NCBI GenBank assembly: GCA_034687125.1
Contig: JAQGBZ010000104.1
Coordinates: forward strand, 1 to 64,000
Length of the DNA: 64,000 nt
Direction of reading: 5' to 3'
Origin: Neelides folsomi
Taxonomy: Eukaryota; Arthropoda; Collembola; Neelipleona; Neelidae
Below are positions 9,350 through 21,100 of the stretch, in pieces (the stretch's first letter is position 1; each line of letters starts with the position of its first letter). A program made the position numbers and the translations under genes. The notes under the pieces were generated by a model. That model saw only the letters and a list, made by a program, of their open reading frames with translations. It did no database searches and was not told the origin of the DNA.

Positions 9350-11869
9350 ATGCCTGGGTAAGTTTATTCTCATAAGTATAATCAGACGTTAATTATCAGC
9401 TTCAGTTGTGAGTAATATTATCATAAATTTATCAACGAGCTATCTTTGACTCTAATGGATTAGAAGAAGAAAAAATAAGCTTTGAAAACGAGCTTGTATT
9501 CGTAATAAGTAAAACATACACGTGTATTTTAATTTTTAGATACCATTATGATTGTTTAGTTCCTAGAACTTGAAATTAAATTTTATAGTTGTAGTTGAAT
9601 CATGATAATATAATCTACTTTTAAGCAACAAACCTTATCAATTTTGCAATTTGTAGTGTTTTATTTTTATTAAGCTTTCAATTTTTGTTTAGAGCCGCTG
9701 AATTCTAATATTGTTTATGGCCTATATGGCTCCTGGCACTTTTATTTAATAGGCAAATAAACTAATAAGAATAAATTAGCATTGGCATTGTATTGCATAA
9801 TACTATTTGCTCTCTCGTTTAATACCATTGTTGTAGTATCTTCTCTTATCCTTGTTAGTTTTTGAAGTTATTTAGTTTAATCAAATTTCATTAAAAGAGC
9901 TTCGAAAATCACGTATTTACAATTAGGAATTTAGAATTTTTATCGATTTGAGAAGTGCCCTTATTGCATGGCTAATAAATAATTAGAAGCAGTGAATAAG
10001 ATTGAAGATGGAAAAATCAAATAATCAACTCGTGTTACATATTGAGGAAAGTAATTTGTTTGCCCGTAGAAAGACTAGTAACTCCCGGCTAAACAGAGAG
10101 GATGAATGGGAAAGGTTGATTTTATTTTTTATTCGATATTAATATACTAAAACGACTCTTGCTCACCAATTTACACTTTAATTTCATTTGAATTGTCTTT
10201 CAATTATTTAATCACAACTTAACTTCGAATACATTTTTTTCATTCACACATCATCTAACTTTAACTTTCACCTCAACACGTAGAATTTCAAAAGTGATGA
10301 CAAATCTCAACGACTAATAACAATTTGTTAATCATGAATTTAGCATCAATCTGGCTCTTGGGACAATGTTCTGCTCGAGGTGCGGGGACGGATTCGACGC
10401 CCAAGAAAAAATCGTCAATTCTAACGGCGAACTCTGGCACTCACAATGCTTTGTGTAAGAGAATCAAAATTTTAAATTCTAGATTTTTTTAGACCAATTG
10501 GATAAATTTTTTGAAATTAATGAAATGATTAACAGTTGCGCCCAATGCTTCCGTCCATTTCCTGATGGAACATTTTACGAGTTTGATGGACGAAAATATT
10601 GCGAACATGATTTCCATGTGCTTTTTGCTCCTTGCTGTGCCAAATGTGGTAAGTGTAAAAAACCGTTCATATAAAATATATAAACAAATATTGTAGTTTT
10701 CGTACAATATTTTAGTAGTTTAATTGGATCGATCTCATTGGATTGTAAAAATAATTCTAATTGTGATAGTAAATAGAAATCAACAAAGAACAAACGATTT
10801 CAAGTTTTTATTTTATTTTACAGGGGAGTTTATCATCGGTCGGGTGATCAAAGCCATGAATTTCAGTTGGCATCCACATTGTTTCCGCTGTCAAATGTGT
10901 GACAAAGAATTGGCTGACTTGGGATTTATCAAAAATCAAGGGAGATCCCTTTGCCATGATTGCAATGCCCAAGTGAAAGCAGCCGGCCTTGGGAAGTACA
11001 TGTGTCACAAATGTCATGGACCGATCGATGACAAACCGCTTAAGTTCAGAGGTGAAGTTTACCATCCGTATCACTTCAATTGCTCTGCTTGTGGCATAGA
11101 GCTAAACTCGGATGCAAGAGAGGTCAAGTCTCGACCCGGCTATGCTGCAAACGACTTGAACCAGCTTTATTGTCTACGCTGCCATGATAAAATGGGAATC
11201 CCTATATGCGGAGCTTGTCGAAGGCCCATTGAAGAACGAGTCGTCACTGCTCTTGGAAAACATTGGCATGTTGAGGTAATACCTAAATATCCAAGAAACG
11301 GAATATTGATAAAAAACCCCATTCTGCACCTATAATAATAATGTAATGTGTATTTCATTCAAATAATATAAAGCAAAATATTAACTGGAATTTTAATTTT
11401 ATTGTGAATGTAGCATTTCGTTTGTGCCAAATGTGAGAAGCCCTTCTTGGGTCATCGCCATTATGAGAAGAAGGGGTTGGCCTATTGCGAGACCCATTAC
11501 CATCAACTGTTTGGGAACTTGTGCTTTGTTTGCAACCAAGTCATAACGGGAGATGGTAATTGACATTTATTACAAGCTAACAAATAGCACAACATTGCAA
11601 TAGATAAATAAAGATAAAAATTATCTGATTATTTAAATTTTTTTACAGTTGTCACTGCTCTGAACAAAGCTTGGTGCGACCACCATTTCGCTTGCTCTGT
11701 GTGCGACCAGCATTTGAACCCCAAAAGCAAATTTTACGAATTTGACATGAAACCCGTGTGCAAAAAATGCTACGAGAAGTTCCCAGTTGAACTTAGGAAG
11801 AGACTTAAAAAAATGCATGACCAAGCTGCCAAGAAGCAAGTTGCTTCACCATCCCCAGTCTCCAATTAA
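9350..11869 (+). CDS. stck: PINCH (LIMS / steamer duck), five-LIM-domain adaptor of integrin adhesions
   Basis: Six exons (9350-9357, 10344-10454, 10536-10648, 10824-11275, 11414-11555, 11649-11869) join in phase to give 348 aa, close to the usual PINCH length. Five LIM domains are visible as CxxC...HxxC...CxxC zinc ligands: LIM1 starts [12 protein letters not shown]2 [19 protein letters not shown]3 [16 protein letters not shown]4 [13 protein letters not shown] and LIM5 [11 protein letters not shown]. In the known family LIM1 binds integrin-linked kinase, and the ILK-PINCH-parvin complex links integrins to actin. LIM3 contains [16 protein letters not shown], an insert I associate with fly PINCH. 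The first coding exon holds only 8 coding bases (Met-Pro plus part of Gly). A second Met (GTMFCSRC) just before LIM1 is an alternative start. Confidence 0.94.
9358..10343 (+). other. Intron 1 of the PINCH gene
   Basis: A 986-bp AT-rich intron with donor GTAAGT and an acceptor ending AATTTAG, far longer than the other introns of this gene (about 80-175 bp). First introns often hold enhancers, but nothing specific was recognised. Confidence 0.6.
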
Positions 11870-12815
11870 ACACTGCGGAAATTGTCATCTACAAATAGAT
11901 TACAGAAACCTGATAAGAATCATAATATAACTAATTACAATTTTAATTATTCGTATTAATATATTAAAATTTAAAAATATAAAGAAATATTACTCGGGAT
12001 TGCTTATAATTGCATAATTAGTAGGGTAAATATTTTCGAGAATATCGTGTTTTGATTCTGTCGAGAAATTAACACTGTTTAAAATATGTATAATAATATA
12101 TTACTATATAAGAACTATTAACTTAAATATGCATACTTATAGAATATGTGCCATATTTACTTAAATGTATTGAGATAATTCTGTTTCGAATAAAATATGT
12201 TCGTATAATATTTGATGGGTTATAGGATGTTTCATATTAGATTTAGGCACCTTTGTTATATATTCATTTAGATTTATGAATCTATTATACTTTGATTATT
12301 TGTTTATTTAAGTATTTAATTAATTAATCTCAGGTACTGCGTGGTGTGTTTAAGGGTTTTGAAGTTCAACGACCTTGCATTTTATAAAAATCAAAAGTAA
12401 ATAAACATTAATAATATTAACCCAATATTTGTGTCGCATTTTTTCCATATATTCTCTCACTATATGCACCTGAACAATATGATAATCAAAGTTAAAGAAC
12501 ATGATCTCTCTGAAACGTTTATTTTATTATGAAAATGAAACGTAAAATACATATATCGATGCAAATGAAAATGTTGAGCGACGTTGTAACAAACATACAA
12601 ACTAAAACTCGCAGAAGTGCGAATTCAAAATCGGCACCAATGAATACATTTCAGATTTAGAATGTGGAGGAAGAGGAATTGAATTGCCGAAGTGCTTGTG
12701 AATAAAAAGAATCACAAATCATCAAATAAAGGTAAATCTTGACCATTAAATAATGTATATAATCTTTTAACATAAATTCATTGATAAACTCATAATTAAT
12801 CAAATTAGATCTTCA
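11870..12815. other. PINCH 3' UTR and METTL6 5' region
   Basis: No coding exon was seen. An ATTAAA at 11963-11968 and an AATAAA at 12189-12194 are candidate PINCH polyadenylation signals. Just before METTL6, a donor at 12732 (GTAAAT) and an acceptor ending TTAG at 12808 could bound a 5' UTR intron of 77 bp, leaving seven bases before the ATG at 12816. The rest is AT-rich and featureless. Confidence 0.5.
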
Positions 12816-13913
12816 ATGGAAGAGTGCAATGTAATTACGGAAGGAATGTGTGGATTAGAAGTAGGAACTTCAGAACCACAGTCTTTGAATGAAGAAGAGA
12901 TATTGGCAATTTTAGCTAAACAAGATTTAAGAAAAGTTTCAGAATTTGAAGCCAATAAATTGGAGAAGGAAGCAAAAAGGAATTGGGATATATTTTATAA
13001 AAGGAATGAAACGAGATTCTTTAAAGATCGCCACTGGATCACGAGAGAATTCGAAGAACTTCAAAATAAAGAAGAGAAAGAGCCAGAGTATACGCTGTTA
13101 GAATTAGGATGTGGAGTTGGCAATCTCGTTTTTCCTTTACTTTCTGAAAATACAATTTTGAAGATGATATTCGCATGTGATTTTTCTTCAAGAGCTATTG
13201 ACCTTGTCAAGTAAATCACAATAATGTGTCACAATTAAACTTATTATAATAAAACTTGAAATAAATTCCAATATATTACTCCATCATAAAAAGCGGATAT
13301 ATGATACACATTAAATCTTGATCTTTTAATTTTAGGACACATCCTGAATACGACGAAAGAAAAATTAAAGCCTTTGTTTCAGACTTGACTCAAGATAATT
13401 GTTTTACAAATCCAGAATGCCCATTGAAGGATGAAGTCGATTTCGTTAGCTTTTTGTTTGTTCTTTCAACTATCCATCCAGAGAAGTACAAAATTGTGAT
13501 TGAGAACGCAGCTTCAATTATGAAGAAAGGGAGCATTTTATTCTTTAGAGATTATGGACGTTATGATATGGCTCAAATAAGATTTAAAGGAGGAAAGAAA
13601 ATCCAAGACAATTTTTATGCTCGAAGAGACGGAACAAGGTGAGCAAATAGCACTAGAGTATATAACTATTACAAACACTAAACTTTACCAAATTTAAATG
13701 CTATGTATATCAGAAATTTTATAGTCATTTAATTTGTTTTTATTTTAATAAAGAGCATACTACTTCACTCCAGAAGAAGTCGAGAGTCTCTTTACAAGTA
13801 CTGGAAAGTTTCAAGTTTCAAGTTGTGAGTTTGTCCATAAAAGAACTGTTAATGTAAAAGAGAAAATAGATGTTGGACGAATATTTGTACAAGCAAAATT
13901 TACAAGATTATGA
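12816..13913 (+). CDS. METTL6: METTL6-type tRNA 3-methylcytidine methyltransferase
   Basis: Three exons (12816-13210, 13336-13638, 13754-13913) join in phase to give 285 aa, the usual METTL6 size. The family motifs are in order: NWDIFYKRNETRFFKDRHW (residues 56-74), the SAM-binding glycine loop ELGCGVGN (96-103), CDFSSRAIDLVK, a VDFVSFLFVLSTIHPEK strand-helix block, GSILFFRDYGRYDMAQIRFK and NFYARRDGTRAYYFTPEE. METTL6 methylates C32 of serine tRNAs to m3C, with seryl-tRNA synthetase as helper in mammals. METTL2/8 are the nearest relatives. The short N-terminus and FFKDRHW context favour METTL6. AATAAA signals occur at 13970-13975 and 14068-14073. Confidence 0.92.
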
Positions 13914-14470
13914 AATCACATAAAATATTGAATTCCAATTTTATAAGAATTGTTTAAAAAAGCCTAAAAAATAAACGTTGGTGCTTTGTTATATAAAAAA
14001 GACTATAGTCTTTGTACATATTTGTATACATATTGTATACATATTTGTAATCTTACAAAAGAATTTTAATAAAAATGAAAAAATATATAATTAATTTTTG
14101 CCAATTAACTTTAATTCTAATAAATGAACGGTGAACCAGAAGTGAGCATAACTATTTGTATAATCAATTTGAAGTTAGTTAAATAATTAAATATTTATTT
14201 ACCCGTGCACTTAAAGCACATTTTATGCATATTGCCTATACAAAGCCGAATAAAAAATATATCCCTAGAGTCTAAATTCCGCTATAGCGAGCCTCCTACG
14301 GATTCTTCTAAACATTAACTCAAGGATCCTAAACTTTATTAAGATTTTCTTATTAGTTAATTATGCATTAAGCATGATATTTTCCCAATACGTGTAAGTA
14401 ACAATGATTATCTTATTTAATTTTTTACAAGTGGTCAAGTTCATCCACATAAAGTGGATATATTTTACTA
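13914..14470. other. METTL6 3' UTR and SNRNP25 promoter region
   Basis: Contains two AATAAA signals (13970-13975, 14068-14073). Between them is a run of TTGTATACATAT-like repeats that includes TGTACATA at 14013-14020, a match to the Pumilio element UGUANAUA. The remainder up to the ATG at 14471 is AT-rich, and any SNRNP25 promoter must be here. No coding exon was seen. Confidence 0.5.
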
Positions 14471-15124
14471 ATGAAAAAGAATACAATTAAAATTAAATTA
14501 AACAGGGAATTAAATCCAATTGACACCTTTGTTAAATCTTTCCCTAGTGATAGTTTAGTTGAATCGGTGAAACAAATTGATCATGTCCAACTCCCATTTT
14601 TCGAAAAAGTTAAAAGTTTTGAGAACAAAGTTCAAGTATTGGTTTTTAACGATAGTTGTTTAAAAGATATTTCAGAAGACTTAGGGTTTGGTCCTACTAG
14701 TGATTTAAACAGAGTGAAAAATCAACTTGCTCTTGAAACCGGACAATCAATTCTCGTCAACGTCCACGTATTTAATTCCGTTCTTCCTGTCATTGTCAAG
14801 AAATCTGGAACTGTTGGGGATTTGAAGTTGGCAATTAAAAAACATTCGGATTTAGAAATTGAAAAATCTAATAGAGGAATTGTTAATCGAAATCACTCAA
14901 AAAGAAAGTTAAAGTGGCCGAATGTTTGGCGAACTCACGAATTGGTCCAAGAAGGAAAATCTTTAAAACAGGACGATCTTACTTTGAAAGATCTCGATAT
15001 TGTGAACAAAAGCAAATTACTTTTAATTCGGAAGCCTCGGACTTTCGGAAGATTCCACCCAATTCATAAATACGCAGCAGGTCAATTTACCAAGAAACGA
15101 AGATTAACGGAGGACTTAACATGA
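14471..15124 (+). CDS. SNRNP25: SNRNP25, 25-kDa protein of the U11/U12 minor spliceosome
   Basis: A single uninterrupted frame of 217 aa. Residues about 60-190 carry the ubiquitin-like fold of the U11/U12-25K family: NQLALETGQSILVNVHV, then VIVKKSGTVGDLKLAIKKH, then WPNVWRTHELVQEGKSLKQDD and a final LKDLDIVNKSKLLLIRK strand. The WxxVWRTxxL motif is the best diagnostic. The human protein is 132 aa; this one has about 50 extra N-terminal residues and a basic tail of about 30. The family is part of the U11/U12 di-snRNP that recognises U12-type introns. It is the only intronless gene here, unusual in this setting. Its stop codon overlaps the next start codon (ATGA at 15121-15124). Confidence 0.85.
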   Translation: MKKNTIKIKLNRELNPIDTFVKSFPSDSLVESVKQIDHVQLPFFEKVKSFENKVQVLVFNDSCLKDISEDLGFGPTSDLNRVKNQLALETGQSILVNVHVFNSVLPVIVKKSGTVGDLKLAIKKHSDLEIEKSNRGIVNRNHSKRKLKWPNVWRTHELVQEGKSLKQDDLTLKDLDIVNKSKLLLIRKPRTFGRFHPIHKYAAGQFTKKRRLTEDLT

Positions 15125-18100
15125 GTCAGGAGAGAAATCTCATTCCAATAAATGTTGATGAAATCCCAGAATTTCTTCCTCAATACAATCACATTCACAA
15201 TCCTTATTACTTCGCATATGCAGATTACTACAATCGATATGTAGATATTCCCATCATTGCTTGTAATTACAATTACTACAATGCAGACATGGACATGGGT
15301 AAGAGTAAAAATTAAATATACTTTATTATTAATTTATATTAGATAATATAACATAACATACATATTAAATCTATTAAGCAATTACTATATGAATCGATTC
15401 ATATGCTTGTAAGTTTTGTTAAGTTGTATTTTGTATTTAATGTAATTTTCATTGTTTATAGGAACCATTACAGAGAATGACAACTCTGCTGACCTTGAAC
15501 CAGAAACTACGATCAAGGAAATTGAACCAGCTGAATCGCCTCCTAGGAGTGATGAAAAATCAGACAACTCTTTAACTATTGCTTTATTGTCATCAATAAC
15601 AATTCCAACTAAATTTCCAGAACCCAAAAAAAAGAATGATGGTATTTATTATTTATAATAATAAGAAAATCCAGTATTTTATGTAGTTTTATTATTTTTA
15701 TTATATAATAATTCGTATATTGAAATTAACACGAATTTAAAATCGAGAATTTAGTATAATGATATACCTACTTATACTACACAAAAATTATTTTATTTTA
15801 TAGACTCGACTTCGAGATATTGGTCCTTTCTTTACGACAATTTAGAAAGATCATTCTCAGAGATTCTGGACATTTGCATACGAGATGAAGATTTTTATCA
15901 TAGCAAAGAAATAGTTTCATTTCTTGAAAAACAATTGGAAAAGTTTCGTAAAGTAGCCGAATCTCGTCAACGAAAAACTACAGAACCTCAAGTATGAAAT
16001 TATGCATATTCTACAAGAATATATTTAAAATCTGTTCAAAAGTTAGAAAAACGCCACATTGTAAAACGATCCGTTTACTGATATTTAATTTTTAACCAAT
16101 TAAGTCCAACTGATTTTTTATTCATAATTATTTTTAGGGAAAACGTTCAAAAGTTGACAAAAACGTCCCATCAGAGCCAAACTCTTTGAGGCAATCGCCA
16201 ATTATGAAAATGAGCTCGGAATTGTCAATTGAATGTATTGAAACAATTGACTTGAAAGCCAATGATAGTGAAAGCCCCAATGTATCATCGTTTATCTTTC
16301 GACATGAGAAATTTATACAACAAGCTCTTGAGAGGATTCACAAAGCTATTCAAACGGACATTGAAGATGATCCAGACATTTATTATTTTGCCGGTGGTAG
16401 ACACATCGCGAGTCAAACCGATCCCACGGACGAATACAAAACAATTACTAAGCTTACATCAGTAAGCAAAGTGATAATTGTTCGGGCCTCAGAATCCGAC
16501 ATGGATCTTTCAATGAATTCTTCTGACACTTTTGAGCCTTTCCGAAATGAAGATTGTGAAATGACCCGATCGGTTGAAACCAAAACCTCAGCCACTCAAC
16601 TTTCATTCGGAGTTAATTTCGGCGAGACGAAAACGATCATTCCAAAGAACGATAAAGGAAAAGGAGAAGGAATTCCACAGGGCAAGTCTGAAACTTTGAT
16701 TGCTAATCATAAGGAAATGAATGGAGAAAAAGATCAAATCTATCCAGGAATGTATCCTTCCACATTTGCCGACAAGGCCAAGAACGGATTATTTACAACG
16801 AATGTCAACAACGACAGGACCAAGTCTTATCCATCGAATCTGAATTTAATCTGCAATAGCTCGAGTTCAAAGTGTTTAACCGGAAAGAATAAAACAAAGA
16901 TTCAAAGCGTGAACTACAGGAGTAATATTGCAAGTCGCTGTAGAACTGCGTATGTTCAACAGCAAACGGTACAATTATTATTTGATAATTATTACTAATA
17001 ATACTAAACGATAATTCACCATCAATTATTTTATTGTAATAAATAATTGCAGTTAAAATATTAATATAATATTGAATGTGAGTAAAGTATATAATGACTG
17101 ATTTGATTTTCTTCGTGGTTTTCTTTTATATATTATGCTAATTGTAATAATTGTAAGTAAGATTAATCTCCTTGATATCTTGTTTGAGTTGAGCTCTTTG
17201 CGCTGTGCTAAAATTTCAATTTATGCGCTTTCATATCAATTTTTAATTAATCATCGTTTAACGCCTTAAAGTAAATTTTGAACGTAATTAGGTTACTTAC
17301 ATATTTAATAAATATTTAAAGCATTATTATCTTTTAATTCAAAATAGGGTTGTAAGGTTGTAAACATTTTATTAATATGTAGGTTGTTAAAATTATATTT
17401 AAAACTAACAATAAATAGGCCCAGAGAACAAAAATAATTTTAATGTCGTGAATCATAATTCATTCAAGGATAAAAAAAGTTAGATATGAAAAATACAAAT
17501 ATTAAATGCAACGCTGTTTAATTACGGTTATGGGTTTTACAACCTTTCTTTCTGTAGGTAAATAACAAAGCTAAAAGTTTCGCTTCATCTTTCACTTCTT
17601 CATCTGGTAGTCCGAAAGTATCTCTTTGGTCCGGACTCTCTGGACCTTCGCCTCGAAAACATAGCTCACTTGACACTTCTTCGTCGAAGCCTACAAACAC
17701 TTCTTCTCCTGCGTCTCAAGTAGTTCCTATCTCTATCAATAACAACTTTCTTTCGTTGATATTTAAATAATGAATTCAATGCTTAGTATTTTAATCACAA
17801 ATTAATTTTAAAAGCTTTGATAAAAATTTAAAGATGATAATCTTTCCGTGCAAAAGATTAAGGTTGGCTTTGGAGTTAAAGTCGGAGTCATGAGGTCCAA
17901 ATCAGCCATAAATCCCATTGCAGCTTCAGCGTGTGCAAAGAAATTGAGGAAATTCGATGGTCCCTTGTCACACGAAGATTCATTTTTGTCTTTGCCTGAC
18001 GAGTCAACAAGAAGAAAGCAAAGCAATGTAGATGCTGGTAATATTTTTATTTTGACAATTAATAATTGAGAATAATTGATGATTTTATACAATTAATTAG

Positions 18101-21100
18101 ATTACAATTTTACAATAATTTACAATTATAGTCATTTAGTTGGTAATTAATGTAATTTCTCAACTTTGTAAACAGATGGATGGGAAACTGTTCGCACAAG
18201 ATCAAACAGATCCAAATGGTCACAGTCAAATTCCTCTCTCGTTTCTTCAAACAGTCGCAAAGGTTCGTTAGAGCAAAAACAAAAAGGAAATGGAGATGCA
18301 AACACTGAGAACGAAATTGTCGAACAACTTGAAAAGGAGCAAATTGTAGAATCGAAACAAAACTTGAACCAAATGACTTTACAACTATCTGCAACATCAA
18401 CTTCGCTACCAACGCTTATGGGAACTTTTAATGAAATTAAAATAATAGGAATTGAAAGTGATATTATGCAAAATAAAACAAATCCCGATTTGTCCATAAA
18501 TAAAGATTATATCAATGAAGTAATAAATAACACAAAAGAAGTGAAAAATGAAACTATTGATAAAACTAAAATTAAAGAAGTGAAAGAAATTCCTAATCCA
18601 AGTGGAGAAACTTTAAAGGAACCAAATCATGAAGTAGAAAATCAAGACGATGAGATTTTAACCATTTCAATTGAAATTGAACCTCCACCAGAAATCATTA
18701 ATAAACAAACGATTGTAAATGAAATTCCTGAGAATTCGAGTTTATGTACATCAGTTGAACTCGAATTAACCCCTGAACTTACAAGTTCGACAATATCAAG
18801 TGGAAAAAGTTTAACTGAAAGTCAAGAGCTGACACTTTCATTGTCAGTTTCCGAATCCGTTGATGATTCAGAAAATTTTGATCCAAATGAACCTAAAAAG
18901 TGAGGAATTACATTTTGTAAATTATCTTTCACCAATATTGTTGATTTATATGCTTATTGCTGTAATCTAATAAATTCGATAATTTATATGAAATTATGAG
19001 TTTTGTGATCTAATTGAATTACAATTCCCAGCGAGGAGACGGAATGTTCAAGTCCTGAACCAATCGTGGTTGAAGGTATTGGTGTTAGGAAGATCAAAGA
19101 AATTAGAAACAATTTTATAGAAATTAAAAAGAAGAACGAAGAGATTCAAATGAAAGAAGAGGCCCTTGAAAGTGCAATGAGGGAAGAAGATCTCCTCGAA
19201 GAAGAACTTCTTCAAATGGAAAAAGATTTTGAAGAAGTAAGTCAATTTACAAAAAACAACATCAACCTAAATAAGAACCATGAATTCACGAAATTCTTAA
19301 TTTTATGAATTGTTTCATTATTTCAGATGGAAAATGAAACAACTAATGGAAAAGATGAAGTTACAATAGCAGTAACAGAAAATGATGTTGTTTTAAGTCC
19401 TAGTCCAGAAATATTAGAAATTGATTTCGAAACTGCTGATCAAGTATTTTTCATTTCAATGAATGATAGAGGTATTCCAATATTCTAATTTAATTTAATT
19501 GATTTATAAATTACCAATTGTTTGTATGATGTTGATTCTAATATCAATCCTCATATTTTAAGTTGAAGAACTTAGACCAAAAGAACAAGAAAGATTGGTC
19601 AATTTACGAGAAAAATTGATGTCCCCAGCAAGGAAATTAGACAGTGCCGAAACCCTTAAGAGACATCGAGCCAAATTAGCTAAGGCGGAAACAAATAGGG
19701 AAAAACTTTTAGAATCCAAATTCATCAAATATGTGGAACTCACAGAACGTGTATGATTTAGTTTCGATGACTTGTTGTTAAAATAGTTAGAAATAGTTAA
19801 CCTTCGCATAATTGGTAATATTTGCTTAATTTGGACTTCTAATTTTTTGTAGTTTTCATCTTTAAATAAAACAACTAAGCGATTGATGAGGGAACGTCGA
19901 ATTCTGGTTGCAAAAGCAGAAGAGCGTCGGAAGAGAGCAATGGAGAAACGAACAAATGTTATTAAAAAAATTAGAGCCAAAGCTCATGATGAAGATTCAA
20001 AAGTTAGAGAAATCGCTTTCATCAACTTTCACGATTCTCTCAATAGAAAATTTGACCTTATGGCATCTGAACAAGTTGATACAAATTATCAATAATCGTA
20101 TTCTAAAATAAAACAACTAAACAATTTTAATCTTAATATGTTTTTATAAAAATGAAGGGAGCTGCCGAACGACTAATTATTATTCATGAAGAACGAAGAC
20201 GTAAATTGGAGGAAAGGGCTTCAAAAGTCGCTGGTGTTATTCAAAGGCAGCATCATATTAGAAACGATTGGCAGGTGGGTTTACTTAATTACAGATGAAT
20301 ATATCATTATCATTAATCATTCAAATACAAATTCACAAAAGTATTCTCATACTTATTATATGTTAATTAATATAATTTTTCTTTTGTTGATTATTTAGAA
20401 TAAATTACAAATTATTCAAGAGAAAAGAAAAAAGACTGAAGCGAGAATAACAAGAGAGAAAGAGGAAAAGGCGAAAGAACGAACAGAATTGGCACTAGAG
20501 AAAGCGAGAGACCGACAAGAGAAGCGGAGGAACGTCAATGCAGCTAAACAAGCTAGAATTGAAGATATTAAAAAGAAGATGGATTATAAACAAACTGAAT
20601 CTGAGAGACGACACAAAGAATGCATAGATAACATTCAAAGAAAGGCAAATGTACTCGGTGCACCAAGATCACAAGAAGATACTGCAACAGTTCGAATGTG
20701 CACCTTATGCAAAGTGACTGTAAGTACAGTAATATTTAAGTTTTATTTAATTTAAAGATTTTCGTCCAGGTAATTTGTCATTTTAAAGAGGAAATTTTAA
20801 AATCTTAATTATTTTAGTTGGCTTCGGAAGTATTAGAACTTGCTCATTTACGAGGTCGTTCTCATCTTGAAGCAATAAGGCGGGCTGAGAAGGATAGCGG
20901 TACTGAATCTGAAGAATACGGTTTCAAATTTATCACAGACGTTTCCATTGATAAAATTGACCCAGGAATTTTAAACGATAAAAATCGTTTCAAGTCACTT
21001 AAAAAACATTGCAAAAAGATTTTCAATAAACTTCTACTAAAGTAAAGCTACTTCACATTTTAAGTTTAAAATTAAATTAAATAATTAAAAAAAATAATTT

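Noticed and set aside
20060-20100. Apparent stop codon ending the SCAPER exon at about 20095
   Set aside because: A GT donor at 20075 and an AAG acceptor at 20157 restore the frame and continue the conserved coiled coil, so this is an intron rather than the end of the gene.
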